From Dipteris shenzhenensis (taxonomy: Eukaryota; Polypodiophyta; Polypodiopsida; Gleicheniales): a stretch of 64,000 bases of DNA. A model generated the notes under the pieces. It did no database searches and was not told where the DNA came from. It saw nothing but the letters and a program-made list of their open reading frames with translations. This document shows, in pieces, positions 31,701 through 41,280 of this stretch. The first letter of the stretch is position 1. Each line of letters begins with the position of its first letter. The stretch lies in assembly GCA_047967505.1 (NCBI GenBank), contig CM106539.1; one strand, written 5' to 3'. Made by a program: the position numbers and the translations under genes.

Positions 31701-33497
31701 GTTGAGCTCCCAAAAGTTGAACCTCCACAGTTGAATAACAGCAGAAGATCCCGCAAGAAAGCTGCAGGAGGAAATCGCAGAAAAGCCAAGGCCGAGCACT
31801 TCAATGAATTCGAACGAGTCCAAACAAGGATTGTCGAATTGTACCTTGCAAAGTCAGTTCCCTCCAAATCAATACCACCACCTCTTGAATGGTCCCCTGA
31901 GGGACTGGAAGGAGTATGTGCAGCACATGAACCCTTACTTGGAAACACCTTACAAGTGGAAAAGTTACCCCACAGTTCCCAACATAAGAAGTTTAGGAAA
32001 TATAAGCCACATGTGTGGATGAAGCTCGATCAAAAGACTTCAGAAAAAGAAAGAACAGAAGAGCCTAACCAATTAATAAATGCAACTATGCCACCCAGTA
32101 CACATGACACATGTCAGGCTAGTTCAAACCCCTTAGAGGCCGATCTTCGAGAAGTGCCGGAATACTTTAAGAATTATACAAGTGGCAGTGCACCAAAAGC
32201 AATGCCAAGACCAATCAGAGAATCTGAAGTTCAAGAAACCGATAGCATTGGAGAAACTCCAATCTATGAGGGACCGGCAAAAACACGCACAATAAACCTC
32301 GCCCTTGAAGGGAAGGAAGAAAAATTGGTTTTCATTGGGAAACAGCTCCGTCAAGAAGATGAAATCAAACTCAAAGACCTCCTAATGGAATACCGTGACT
32401 GCCTAGCATGGTCATACAAAGAGATGAAAGGAATTTCACCAGAAGTGGCAGTGCACACGATACCTATAAGGGAAGGTGCTCGCCCTAAGGTATGTGGACC
32501 TTATCGCACAAATCCTAAATATGGCACCATGGTTTATGACGAGCTGGAAAAACTCCTAGATGCCGAATTCATCTACGAGATCGAGCACACTGATTGGGTT
32601 TCCCCCATGGTCATTGTACCTAAACGCAACAAGAAGCTCAGAATATGCGTAAACTTGAAAAATGTGAATGCCGCCACAATTAGGGATCACTACCCCTTAC
32701 CCTTAATAGAAACAGTGTTGGAAAAGGTGGCAGGATCCGAAATATATAGCTTCTTGGATGGCTTCAGTGGCTATAACCAAGTGCAAATTGCTCCTCAAGA
32801 CCAATCAAAAACAGCATTTGCTATAGAATGGGGTATTTTTGCATATAGAGTCATGCCATTCGGCCTTTGTAATGCCCTAGCCACATTCCAGCGAGTCATG
32901 TTCACAGCTTTCAAGTCATTTTTGAATAAGTTTTTACAGGTGTTCTTGGATGATTTGTGCATCCATTCAACCAAACAGGAGCACTTCAAATGTCTGGAAG
33001 AAGTACTAATCAAATGCAGGGAGTATGGCATCTCCCTAAATCCAACAAAATGCCAGTTCATGGTCACCCACGGAGTTGTTTTGGGACACATCGTCTCTCA
33101 ACATGGGATTGCAACTAACATGGACAAAATCAAAATCATCATGGAATTGCCTCCTCCTACAAATTCCAAAGGTGTACAGGTCTTTATGGGACATGCCGGC
33201 TATTATAGAAGATTTATATTGCGGTATGCCATGATAGCTAGACCACTTTACAAATTATTAGTGGAGTTCTTATGGACCGAAGAGTGCGACCAAGCCTTTG
33301 AGCTTTTAAAGTGGTGCCTAATCACAGCACCCATCCTTATATCTCCCAATTGGGATATTGATTTTCATGTTCATACTGATGGATCCCAGTATGCAATTGG
33401 GAGTGTGCTTTGTCAACCTGGTGAACATAAGAAAGACTACCCCGTCTACTTCGCAGTCGACAACTCAATGATGCAGAGATCAACTATACCACCATAG
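28707..33497 (+). CDS. Gypsy Gag-protease-RT-RNase H polyprotein (frame cut in RNase H)
   Basis: 1596 residues starting MQLRSG, a start typical of plant gypsy Gag. Gag domain about residues 85-240, with LELPKYNNRGDPARFLQHF and EWYLDLL. Four CCHC-like knuckles follow: C317-C329, C348-C361, C479-C491 and C504-C516 (three with the CX2CX3HX4C spacing, the second CX2CX4HX4C). Aspartic protease active site VDGGAS at about residue 754, then an acidic linker. RT from about 1240, with LRICVNLKNVNAATI, MPFGLCNALATFQR (the usual Pro after Asn-Ala is missing) and the catalytic FLDD at about 1412-1415. RNase H begins HVHTDGSQYAIGSVL at about 1552. The frame is lost near 33455 by a one-base deletion relative to the related fragment at 37968-38292, and ends in unrelated residues. 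Gag makes particles; the rest copies RNA into DNA. Confidence 0.93.
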   Translation: MQLRSGQRLRFQRSPHPHLTPLQHPPPPILYPEFPPEIQQLPLTPPRPNMAGRRHDHDGDIELEAEADNFFNRRNHNNHGRRPLGKLELPKYNNRGDPARFLQHFDAACRASGDQSHETKVAWFPMALTDEASEWYLDLLVEERATWDLLQTEFKRRFQTERLQDDPALQLSKIEQGRREDVRTYLGKMKRLIAKCDPRPDAKYLTAWFIAGLRKKIRKDMKKISSYETFSDAHAAAIDIEDGMTDSDTSSDDARSNTRDKRSKKGKSKDTAETSNEDRLEAMTLKLKEDMMQAMDQKLHLSQPPTQTYPRRENVWCPHCLANHTANECPILRARITAQANPPPRLWCHICVVGGHDENSCIFNMRNNPPRPPQYQAAPMPVYRQPALAQAPPAPRLNPVPVRTQIPQLLKNPNPRPYPRAPNPAPQAVPIHQLQAEEVDSLFEYEAEYPVYYVEGAEGLIPVYANQVRPNTFRAPIKCYGCGENHRIAECPHRGSPATFQPLCRDCGIGHACMDCPMKNKVPEQTEVKPDVPIGIIGVDHQSLGPASLRSQPINVITRQQKEATKDPIIPIQPKRLLRKKAQVPPPPPSNEQPSSSTSTPEPRIQEAPFPNAEVEKARFQVLQQWVQNEQAQFESQKQAQDPLHDLAPQSIDTVSEPLFQQQTPQQNVPPRQLEGAALSSILSCPVSIPIGILLRNCPNLWESFKGWIELANPPPPMNDIEDIPVRMGERDDIRNITVPLIHKAYNEVQAIVDGGASVNVLSKELYEEWGLPPMQKANFNICLADDSRAKPLGVVNGVSTKIAGVHFSLQFTILNLPKKSYQILLGRPWLREASVLHDWGTNRLTIQNRDTAVRVNVGTGTIKPIVPRSLDDTSSTTISSKSAPLQQHAIAGDSQSNVNNWIQTLATIDNCHSLDPIFSQIDVNTLQVDPPPTHEEPIDLEMPFFMADLEWDNEPEEGTHTNDDSDFPWDLETEAVNAEIENQIFDNDLAILHALMAVELPKVEPPQLNNSRRSRKKAAGGNRRKAKAEHFNEFERVQTRIVELYLAKSVPSKSIPPPLEWSPEGLEGVCAAHEPLLGNTLQVEKLPHSSQHKKFRKYKPHVWMKLDQKTSEKERTEEPNQLINATMPPSTHDTCQASSNPLEADLREVPEYFKNYTSGSAPKAMPRPIRESEVQETDSIGETPIYEGPAKTRTINLALEGKEEKLVFIGKQLRQEDEIKLKDLLMEYRDCLAWSYKEMKGISPEVAVHTIPIREGARPKVCGPYRTNPKYGTMVYDELEKLLDAEFIYEIEHTDWVSPMVIVPKRNKKLRICVNLKNVNAATIRDHYPLPLIETVLEKVAGSEIYSFLDGFSGYNQVQIAPQDQSKTAFAIEWGIFAYRVMPFGLCNALATFQRVMFTAFKSFLNKFLQVFLDDLCIHSTKQEHFKCLEEVLIKCREYGISLNPTKCQFMVTHGVVLGHIVSQHGIATNMDKIKIIMELPPPTNSKGVQVFMGHAGYYRRFILRYAMIARPLYKLLVEFLWTEECDQAFELLKWCLITAPILISPNWDIDFHVHTDGSQYAIGSVLCQPGEHKKDYPVYFAVDNSMMQRSTIPP

Positions 33498-35104
33498 AAA
33501 GAGAAGCCCTAGCAATGGTGTATAGTGTAAAGAAATTTCGGCACTATCTACTTGCAAATGATTTTGTCTTCTACACCGACCATCAAGCCTTGCTTTATCT
33601 TGTGAACCGTCTGTGTACCACAGGAAGAATCACCAGATGCCTCCTCTTGCTGCAAGAATTCAACTTCAAAATCGTGGTCCGCAAAGGTGCCCAACACTAC
33701 ATTGCCGATCACACATCTCGAGTCAAGACAGGAGAAGAAGCCATTGGAGTAGAAGACGATTTACCAGATGCCACACTATTTCAAATAGATGCTGTTTCAG
33801 AATGGTGTGGAGATATCATTGGGTACTTGATGGCAGGAAGACCACCCCCTGACATGAAAGCAGCAGATGCCAGAAAATTGATTCTAAAAGCTGCACCCTA
33901 TCAACTCATTGCAGGACAACTATACAAGATGGGCAAGGACCAGATATTAAGAAGATGTGTAATGCCTCATGAGATCCTGCCAATCCTGAGTGAAGTCCAT
34001 GAAGGCATTGCAGGAGGACACTTCCAAGGGGAAGCCACAGCAAGAAAAGTTCTCCTCGCAGGCTACTGGTGGCCAACACTGTGGGCAGATGCCTATGAAT
34101 ATGTAAAAGGCTGTGATGTATGCCAACGGACTATTAAACCACAACACAAAGACTTCAATCCCCTAACAACAGTTGTTGCACAACAACCATTTGAAAAATG
34201 GGGGATTGACTATGTGGGTCCCATACATCTAGCAGCAAAAGGAACACAGGCACGCTACATCATTGTGGCCACTGATTACTTTACAAAATGGGCTGAAGCC
34301 AAAGCAGTCAGAAAGGCAGATGCCAAAAGCACAGCAAGATTCTTATACGAACATGTGATCACCCGATTCGGATGCCCCCTTGAAATTGTGTCGGATAGAG
34401 GCACACATTTTGTCAATGAGGTAATCCAAGAACTCTTGTCTAGCTTCATGGTCATCCATAGAAAAAGCACACCCTACTACCCCCAAGGAAATGGACTAGC
34501 AGAATCCACAAACAAAATCATATGCAATATCCTCACCAAGGTAGTAGAACCACAGCGTTCTGATTGGGCAGAGAAATTGAATGCAGCCTTATGGGCATAC
34601 AGAACCACATTCAAGGTCAGTACAGGGAACACACCTTTTCAATTGGTGTACGGCCTTGAAGCCGTGGTTCCACTCGAATTTGTAATACCAAGTCTACGCA
34701 TCGCAATACAGGAACGCATGGGTGATCATGAGTCCTTGAAAGAAAGGCTCTGTCAGTTGGAAAAGCATACAGAGACAAGACTCGTTGCCTATCATGCCAT
34801 GACAACAGAAAAGCGCCAAAGAAAGGCATGGTTTGACAGGAATCTGAAAGCTAAAGACATCAAGGAAGGCAACTTAGTCCTGTTATACAATGCCAAGGTA
34901 CACAAGGGAAAACTAAAGTATCTGGGTCAAGGACCCTACCGAGTACGAAAAATGAATCCCATCGGAGCTGTGCTACTTGAGACACTAGATGGAGTCCAAT
35001 TCAACACAACAATAAACGGGAGCCGACTGAAGCGCTACTACATCAACACGCGAGCCATCCCCGACAAAAACAAAGATTTGGGAAACCAAGTCTTCCTTAG
35101 TTAG
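33455..35104 (+). CDS. Gypsy RNase H C-terminus and integrase (shifted frame)
   Basis: Continues the polyprotein in the -1 frame after the shift; the first ATG in this frame is at 33515 and is internal to RNase H (MVYSVKKFRHYLL, then FYTDHQALLYL). Numbered from that Met: zinc-binding H162, H169, C200, C203; integrase catalytic D232 (IDYVGP), D294 (SDRGTHF) and E330 (GLAEST), a D-D-35-E spacing with all three acids present; then a GPYRV module at about 473 and no chromodomain. The product ends FLS then TAG. Integrase joins the cDNA to the host genome. Without recoding at the shift this part could not be made as a fusion, so the copy is probably dead on its own, though it could be mobilised in trans. 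Confidence 0.92.
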   Translation, partial: SRQLNDAEINYTTIEREALAMVYSVKKFRHYLLANDFVFYTDHQALLYLVNRLCTTGRITRCLLLLQEFNFKIVVRKGAQHYIADHTSRVKTGEEAIGVEDDLPDATLFQIDAVSEWCGDIIGYLMAGRPPPDMKAADARKLILKAAPYQLIAGQLYKMGKDQILRRCVMPHEILPILSEVHEGIAGGHFQGEATARKVLLAGYWWPTLWADAYEYVKGCDVCQRTIKPQHKDFNPLTTVVAQQPFEKWGIDYVGPIHLAAKGTQARYIIVATDYFTKWAEAKAVRKADAKSTARFLYEHVITRFGCPLEIVSDRGTHFVNEVIQELLSSFMVIHRKSTPYYPQGNGLAESTNKIICNILTKVVEPQRSDWAEKLNAALWAYRTTFKVSTGNTPFQLVYGLEAVVPLEFVIPSLRIAIQERMGDHESLKERLCQLEKHTETRLVAYHAMTTEKRQRKAWFDRNLKAKDIKEGNLVLLYNAKVHKGKLKYLGQGPYRVRKMNPIGAVLLETLDGVQFNTTINGSRLKRYYINTRAIPDKNKDLGNQVFLS

Positions 35105-36150
35105 GATTAGATTGTATCACAAGCACTCACTCGCATATGCACGTTTTGCACATATAGTTTGCACTAGATTGTTACACGCACATTCACTGCATATGCACGT
35201 TTTTTGCACAATAGGGATGTTTGAGTCTTAATTTCCCTATCAAATCCCACAAATAAGCATATAGTTAGACACATCACATGCACTCACATGATTTTGCATA
35301 GGCACATAATAGATTGCATAAAAAATAGTATCACACACTTTCATTCCATACTCTCAAAGCATGCAATGAATTCACAAGCAGTACACAAAGCTATGCCAAA
35401 ACTCAAGCTGAATTGGCAACAGAGTCTGCAGCCTCTGCAACGAGACCCCCGCCAAACATCACAGCCGTCTCCTATATGCAAAAATATCAAACTTGCATAC
35501 TAATTATTTACAAGCTCAATGCTACGGGTGCAATCGCATCCAACATGTATGCAAGATAGCAAGCAATGCCAGCCTCAACAACGAGACCTCCGCCAAACCT
35601 CTTCCCAAGAGGATTCGATGGCAGCGTCCGCAACCTCAGCAACGACATCCCCTCCGATATTCACAGTCATCTACCCCTCCTTAAGAGGAGATAAGCTTCT
35701 TGACCAACATCCTTTTATACCAATCCTCAACAACGAGACCCCCGCCAAACATCAAAGCTGTCTCCTATATGCAAAAATATCAGAGTTGCATCCTAATTCT
35801 CTACAAGCTCAATGATAAGGGTGCAATCGCATCCAACATGTATGCAACATAGCAAGAAATGCCAACCTCAACAACGAGACCCCCGCCAAACCTCTTCCCA
35901 AGAAGATTCGATGAGAGTCCGCAACCTCAGCAACGAGATCCCCTCTGAAATTCACAGTCATCTACCCCTCCTTAAGAGGAGATAAGCTTCTTAACTACAG
36001 CCTATGCAGATATGGTGCAAAAGCATTACAGCAGGAACGACTTGCATACCACAAGCTAAATAGCCACTGAATTACGCACATGGCATCCCAACTCTGAAAT
36101 CAAAATAAGCCATAACCCGAGGACGGGTAATAAAATGGATCCGGGAGTAT
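35105..36150 (+). other. 3' noncoding region of the gypsy, with a 293-bp tandem duplication
   Basis: Two direct copies start near 35430 and 35728 (marker CGAGACCCCCGCCAAACATC at 35441 and 35734). Each has TCTCCTATATGCAAAAATAT and ends CCTTAAGAGGAGATAAGCTT. The bases before the 3' LTR are AAAATGGATCCGGGAGTA, a weak polypurine tract. No envelope-like frame is present. Confidence 0.8.
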
Positions 36151-37426
36151 GTTGACTCTGTGCCAACATGAACTTATGAAGAAAGAGAAGGTGTTACAAC
36201 TTTGTGATACAACTTTGTGATACAACTTTGTGTTGCAACTTTGTGTTACAACTTCTAGACACAACTTTGTGTTACGACTTTGTGTAACAACTTTGTGTTA
36301 CAAGTTTGTGTTACAACTTCTACATGAAGAGAGAGAATGTGTTACGACTTTGTGACACAACTTTGTGTTACAACTTTGTGTAACAACTTTGTGCTACAAC
36401 TTTGTGTAACAACTTTGTGTAACAACTTTGTGTTACCACTTTGTGTTACAACTTCTACATGTAGAGAGAGAATGTGTTACGACTTTGTGACACAACTTTG
36501 TGTAACAACTTTGTGATACGACTTTGTGTTACATACAGGGAGAGAAGCTCTCCAACTTGTATAAATACCCCATAATGGAATGAAGCCCAGACTCTTGGGG
36601 CATTGTGTTGAGTCTACATTGGTATTCCAAGCATTTGTCTCAAGTGTCCATGCTTCCTTGCACTGCACGTCCAAAAGCATGTCCTAACCTTGCAACCCTT
36701 CTCCCCTCTCCTCCAACCCTGCAACCCACCCTCTCCCTCTCCTCCTCCCTCCTCCTCCTTCCTCCTTCTCCTCCTCCTCCCTCCTCCTCCTCCTCCTCCT
36801 CCTTCCTCCTTCCTCCTCCTCCTCCCTCCTCCTCCTCCTCCTCCTCCTCCTCCCTCCTCCTCCTCCTCCTCTCTCCTCCCCCTTCCTCCTCCTCTTCCCT
36901 CCTCCTCCTTCCTCCTATCTCTTCTTTCACCCATGCTTGTACACCTTCTTCCTCTCCCACTCCTATGCTTTCCTAAACCCTTAAACTCCATGATCCACGA
37001 GGGAGACGAGTTCTCCACCATGTACTCTACTCTGAACCTTGGATCCTCCTTCTAACCCTGGACTCCTTCTAAACCTTGGAACCTCCTTCTAAACCCTAGA
37101 ACTCCTTCTGAACCCTGGAACTCTTTCTAAACCCTGGAACTTCCTTCTGAACCCTTAAACTCCTCCTAAACCCTACAACCCCCAATGAAGGCGAAAGCCT
37201 TCATTACCTCAACAAAGATGGTTTACGTGCCTTTTACACATGCTTACACTTTGTTTGCTTACCACACTTAAGCCTACGTCTCTCACCGGAACACGACTCG
37301 AGGTCCTAAGCTACACATATACTACAACCGACAATCCTAATATATCTGTAGGTGACAAAAAGCCTCGGAACCTTGCAACATAGAATACCCAGCTCTTCCT
37401 ACGAAAGCAGTAGGAAAGAGACAACA
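36151..37426 (+). repeat. 3' LTR of the complete gypsy element
   Basis: 1276 bp, the same ends and parts as the 5' LTR. It is 42 bp longer, mainly through extra GATACAACTTTGT and CTC units. TATA box at 36560-36567, hairpin at 37184-37205. Followed by the target duplication CACTT. Confidence 0.95.
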
Positions 37427-37967
37427 CACTTTTATGTTCTTGAGGCTTTGTTGAAAAACAAAGATCCTATTAAAGAGACATTCCCATGCACCGTCTATAG
37501 AAGGTGGGAAGAGGTCCAAAAAGAGAGTGTACAAAATAAGAGTGCTGAGGTGAAAAAATTAGTTGAGAAGGACTTGTTCTAGAAGAACATGGGAGATGCA
37601 TACCATGTAATGATGCCTATGATGTATCTCTTGATACAAAAATGCCTAATGTGGGGAAGGTATGGATGACTTGGTGGGGTGTGCAACAGAGCCTGCAAGA
37701 CCTAAAAATATTGAAAGAATCGGTTGTGTCCACATGGAGAATACCATACACTAAGAGAAAACGCAATGTGCTATTGAAATATTTCCATCGAAGGTGGGTA
37801 TCTGCCCATAGTCTGTTGCATAGTGTAGGATATCTTTTGGACCCTGAGTATTGGAATATGCAGCTTGAGACTGAACAAGATCTCATGGATGACTTCTATC
37901 GTAGTCAATATGTTCTACCCGGACAGAGATCAAGCTACTCAGTGCATTTCGGAGTTTACCAAATATG
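37427..37967 (+). pseudogene. hAT transposase, middle part
   Basis: Resumes after the gypsy with HFYVLEALLKNKDPIKETF, the block that follows TRFxxxF in hAT proteins. In shifted frames come RRWVSAHSLLHSVGYLLDPE (the family's RP-LHxAGYxLNP block) and FYPDRDQATQCISEFTKY. A TAG at 37580 and at least two frameshifts interrupt it. At 37967 it runs straight into gypsy RNase H sequence. Confidence 0.82.
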
Positions 37968-38292
37968 CACCCATCCTTATATCTCCCAATTGGGATATTG
38001 ATTTTCATGTTCATACTGATGGATCCAAGTATGCAATTGGGAGTGTGCTTTGTCAACCTGGTGAACATAAGAAAGACTACCCATTCTACTTCGCCAATCG
38101 ACAACTCAATGATGCAAAGATCAACTATACCACCACAGAAAGAGAAGCCCTAGCAATGGTGTATAGTGTAAAGAAATTTCGGCACTATCTATTAGCAAAT
38201 GATTTTGTCTTCTACACCGACCATCAAGCATTGCTTTATCTTGTGAACCGTCCATGTACAATAGGAAGAATAACCAGATGGCTCCTCTTGCT
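37968..38292 (+). mobile_element. Stray RNase H fragment of the same gypsy family
   Basis: About 325 bp nearly identical to 33330-33650 of the complete element, from GCACCCATCC to GGCTCCTCTTGCT. It lacks LTR, target duplication or other ends. It keeps the RNase H frame (CCAATCGACAACTC where the full copy has CAGTCGACAACTC), so it cannot have come from the frameshifted copy as it now stands. It reads in frame from the hAT block TQCISEFTKYA. Confidence 0.9.
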
Positions 38293-38707
38293 TTTAGAGC
38301 TCAGCAATCCGAGCTACAGTTTGAGAGTTATGACCCATTTTTTACGTTCATCACATATCTATGGACCTTTTTGCCAACGAAAGGATCTTGGATGCAAAAA
38401 CTTACTTTTGATTGAACAGCTATGTAGAGAAAAAAATTAAGTCACTTTTTCTTTTTACATCCATCATTCCGAGCTATGGTTTCAAAGTTATGACCATTTT
38501 TTCACCGCCATCACATCTCCATAGACCCTTTTGTTGGCGGTCTTAAAAAAATGTTATATTTGATTGCATTGTTAGATGGATCACAAAATTAAATCACTTT
38601 TTCTTTTTATAACTCACCAAATCTAAGCTACGGTTTAAGGCTCATCAAATATCCATTGACCCATTGATTGGCAAAGATTTCCTAGAAGGATGTCAAAATA
38701 CTACTTT
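38293..38707 (+). repeat. Degenerate tandem repeat of about 155 bp, 2.5 copies
   Basis: Units start CCGAGCTACAGTTTGAGAGT, CCGAGCTATGGTTTCAAAGT and TCTAAGCTACGGTTTAAGGC, and two share AAATYACTTTTTCTTTTTA-like ends. Origin unknown; the unit may come from another LTR element. Confidence 0.7.
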
Positions 38708-39528
38708 CACTACTACACACGAGCCTTATTCTGATGCTTAAGCATCGACGTTTAGTACGCATGGGATGCTAATTGTCGGTAAGCAAAGCGGGTTTAGAAA
38801 AGTGTCACTATATAGCGACTCTAGGCAAGTGTCGCTATAGAGCGATGTTTATATAGAGTCACTATATAGTGACACTTGCCAGACTTGTAGAAGATCGTTC
38901 TATTGCGACTCTAAGATAGTTTCCTATAGCGACGTTTTACAAAGGGTGTTTTTTCCCATACCGACCTTTAAAGATAGTTTTTCCCAATGAATTTTTTTTT
39001 CCCCTTTTCATACATGTTTGATCTTTTGAAAGAATAAAAGTACAAGTGCATGTACATCAAATTTGAAGCTCATATATTCATGTCCAAGTTTGAGATATAA
39101 AAATCAATAAAGAGCATTTACGTCAACAGCTTCATCCTGAGCCAAGTCTAGCACGCCAAACAAGTCTATCTCTAACTCTATACCGAGTTCATCTCCTATA
39201 TCATCATCATACTCTGGCATCGTACATTCACCTAAGACTTGATCATCTTCTTCAATAAAGTTGGGTGATTCTTGATGATCGTCATCTTCTTCTTCAATAT
39301 TGTGATTTGAATCTTCCTCTCATACGATGTCATTATGCGCATCTTCCTCTTGGCTCATATTATTATCTTCATCTTCTTCGCTAGATCCATCTAGATCAAT
39401 TGGATCTCGCATTGGTAGTGGCATCTCCATATCCACATCTCTATCTTTAAAAATTTGCTTACTTCGTGGTGTAACTTGGATCATGTACCACCATCTTGGA
39501 TCAAAATTATCTGGATGAAAAACCACCT
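38708..39528 (-). mobile_element. CACTA (En/Spm) transposon 3' end, truncated
   Basis: CACTACTACACACGAGCC at 38708 fits a CACTA terminus. Behind it lie palindromic subterminal repeats: TCACTATATAGCGAC, GTCGCTATAGAGCGA and GTCACTATATAGTGACAC (38797-38945). On the minus strand, a coding remnant at 39526-39320 has NFDPRWWYMIQVTPRSKQIF and an acidic tail, like the C-terminal DUF4216 region of TNP2-type transposases. The other terminus is absent and hAT sequence resumes at about 39529. Confidence 0.65.
39320..39526 (-). pseudogene. TNP2-like transposase C-terminal remnant
   Basis: 68 residues with FDPRWWYMIQVTPRSKQIF, then the acidic run SSEEDEDNNMSQEED before TAG; acidic coding continues past the stop towards 39120. 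It matches the tail of CACTA transposases (WxxVxxxPR followed by an acidic end). The upstream domains are missing. Confidence 0.55.
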
Positions 39529-39943
39529 ATATTGAAGATGGGTGCCAAAGAATGAATGGTACGGGTTGTGAGCTTTTGAGGCCATTGGCAATGCACGTAC
39601 TTGCTCAATGTGCTTCAAACTCTAGTTCGGAGAGAAATTGGAGCACGTATAAGTGTGTTATAGTACTATTTGAAATCAATTGTTGGCCGATCAAGCTGAG
39701 AAACTGGTATATATGTATTGCAATAATCGTATCCTATTGGACATTGAGTTTGATGCCTACGAAGAGCAAGCTCCACGGTGGTCTTATGACTGTCAAGCCG
39801 ATGAACAATTGGAGGATGATGTGGAGATTGAAAGAGCAGTTGTAACGGAGCAAGAGATTGAAGACAATTTGGAATTGGAAGTTATTGAAAGAGATGCTCT
39901 ACTTAATGTCCAATCAAAAACAGTCGACAGTGAAGAGGAATAG
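39529..39943 (+). pseudogene. hAT transposase, C-terminal dimerisation domain
   Basis: Contains LLRPLAMHVLAQCASNSSSE and RNWSTYK, the hAT C-terminal dimerisation signature (LAxRVLSQxxSSSxxERNWS). After a frameshift come EKLVYMYCNNRILLD (the usual LVYVHYNLRLL block) and an acidic tail to TAG at about 39941. PKNEWYG just upstream is the preceding WW/YG block. This is the third piece of the gene begun at 23575; roughly 30-40 codons between pieces two and three are lost. Confidence 0.85.
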
Positions 39944-40252
39944 AATTTGTAGTCATTTCCAACATATGTCCTCACTTTAAAATAATACTTTATATAGAAT
40001 GTTGTAGGCTTCAAACAAACTTTAATTATCTTTAAACAAGACTTTATATAACATCATGAAATATTTGTGAAACAAGCTTTCAGGCGAAGTAAATATCATT
40101 TATATATTTCTTGAAATCAAATGGTAGGCTTGTTAATATTACATATCAAATTTGTATTTTGTAATGTCACTGAGGAGGATCATTACGACTTCCTTCCCCA
40201 TAACCCTGAAAAGGTCATGAATAAAACTCGACGTGGCTGGTGCAGTTCATGT
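39944..40252. other. AT-rich spacer after the hAT gene
   Basis: Probable 3' flank of the hAT element. I could not find a terminal inverted repeat or 8-bp target duplication. Confidence 0.4.
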
Positions 40253-41280
40253 CTACATATCATAGTATTTCTCAAGGCCAAATAGCTTGAACAGTGCACG
40301 AGATAGTGGAACAAGACATATTGGACATACATGGCTTACTTTCATATGCTTTATCAAGCATGAGAGGTACAAATAGTGCAGACACGGCAAATTGTAATGC
40401 CTCGACCATGAGTCAAATGAGTTGTTGCAGGAAAAAAATTCATTACAATCTTCAGAGCCTTCCCCTACTTCAGTTTGGACATCTTTCGGATGCTTCATAA
40501 TGATGGAGTTAGTAGTTGAGTCATTATGATGCTTCAATGACTCTGTAAGCTGCTTCACCAACTGCTTTAGCTGAGCCATCTCTCGCACCATGCTTTCATG
40601 TCCAGCTTAAGGTTGCACTGGACGAGGTGGTGTTTGAGTTTGTGCAAACTCATGCCACCTCTTCGTTTTTGTCTCCTATTGGCTCAACCTCTCGAGGAGA
40701 GAATCTGCATGTACCTTCAACTCTAAGGTAGCTCCTTGAAGTGCTAGATTTAGCTCTTCCCATGTGAATGTGACAGTCTCCCTCCTAATATCATGTACAT
40801 TGTGAACAACATCTTTAGAGTTGAAATTCATGCTCTCGCCTTGGATAAAATGCATGTATAACATTTTTGCAAAGAATAATGGGCAATTGGCATGATGAAG
40901 GGGATGTCCAAACACTTCGAGGTAGATCCTCTCAGCGTTTGCCTTTATGTCATCATTTGTGTCCACCTTCCATCATCCCTTTCGAGACTCGCTCAAAGAC
41001 ACCGGCCATATTGAACGCACATCTTCAACGAAAACCTGCTTCTTGATTTCCTTCCACTGAAGGGATGCATAGTTGGCCCACTTGCTAGTTCTGGCAGCAA
41101 CACGAACCGCTCCGATTGGATCCATCCCCAGGGCTAAGACTCGCATTCTCTCGAATGCTTTTCAAGCTCTCTCCTTTGTTGCAACCTCCTCTTCCAATTT
41201 CTCTCTAGTCAATGGTCTTTTTCCCTATCTCTGTTATGTCTAGAGTCCTGTTCTTCAGCCATGGAAGTATGCATGTACAC
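40253..41280 (-). pseudogene. Unidentified decayed ORFs, transposon-like
   Basis: Read on the minus strand, a frame at 40966-40676 has VFGHPLHHANCPLFFAKMLY and TFTWEELNLALQGATLEL. A later one (40591-40253) has MVREMAQLKQLVKQLTESLK, a short possible coiled coil. Upstream (to 41280) come blocks such as WANYASLQWKEIKKQVFVED in another frame. A coiled-coil tail after such blocks recalls plant transposase-associated proteins of CACTA elements, but I cannot assign it. Confidence 0.4.

Larger units (their letters stand above)
24929..37426 (+). mobile_element. Complete Ty3/gypsy LTR retrotransposon (Athila/Tat-like, no env seen)
   Basis: A 12.5-kb element with 1234-bp and 1276-bp LTRs, a tRNA-Asp-type primer site, a 2.5-kb leader and a gag-protease-RT-RNase H-integrase coding region. 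A 1-kb 3' noncoding part follows. It is flanked by the target duplication CACTT at 24924-24928 and 37427-37431. The order protease-RT-RNase H-integrase is gypsy type. The primer site, DGGAS protease and the RT block QFMVTHGVVLGHIVS resemble Athila/Tat-like plant families; lineage needs a tree. No chromodomain and no envelope-like frame are seen between integrase and the 3' LTR. LTRs are close to identical outside repeat-length differences, so insertion is fairly recent, but a frameshift in RNase H disables the copy. Confidence 0.95.

Noticed and set aside
35105-36150. Envelope-like gene in the gypsy 3' region
   Set aside because: Only short frames across the 293-bp duplication, with no signal peptide or membrane segment.
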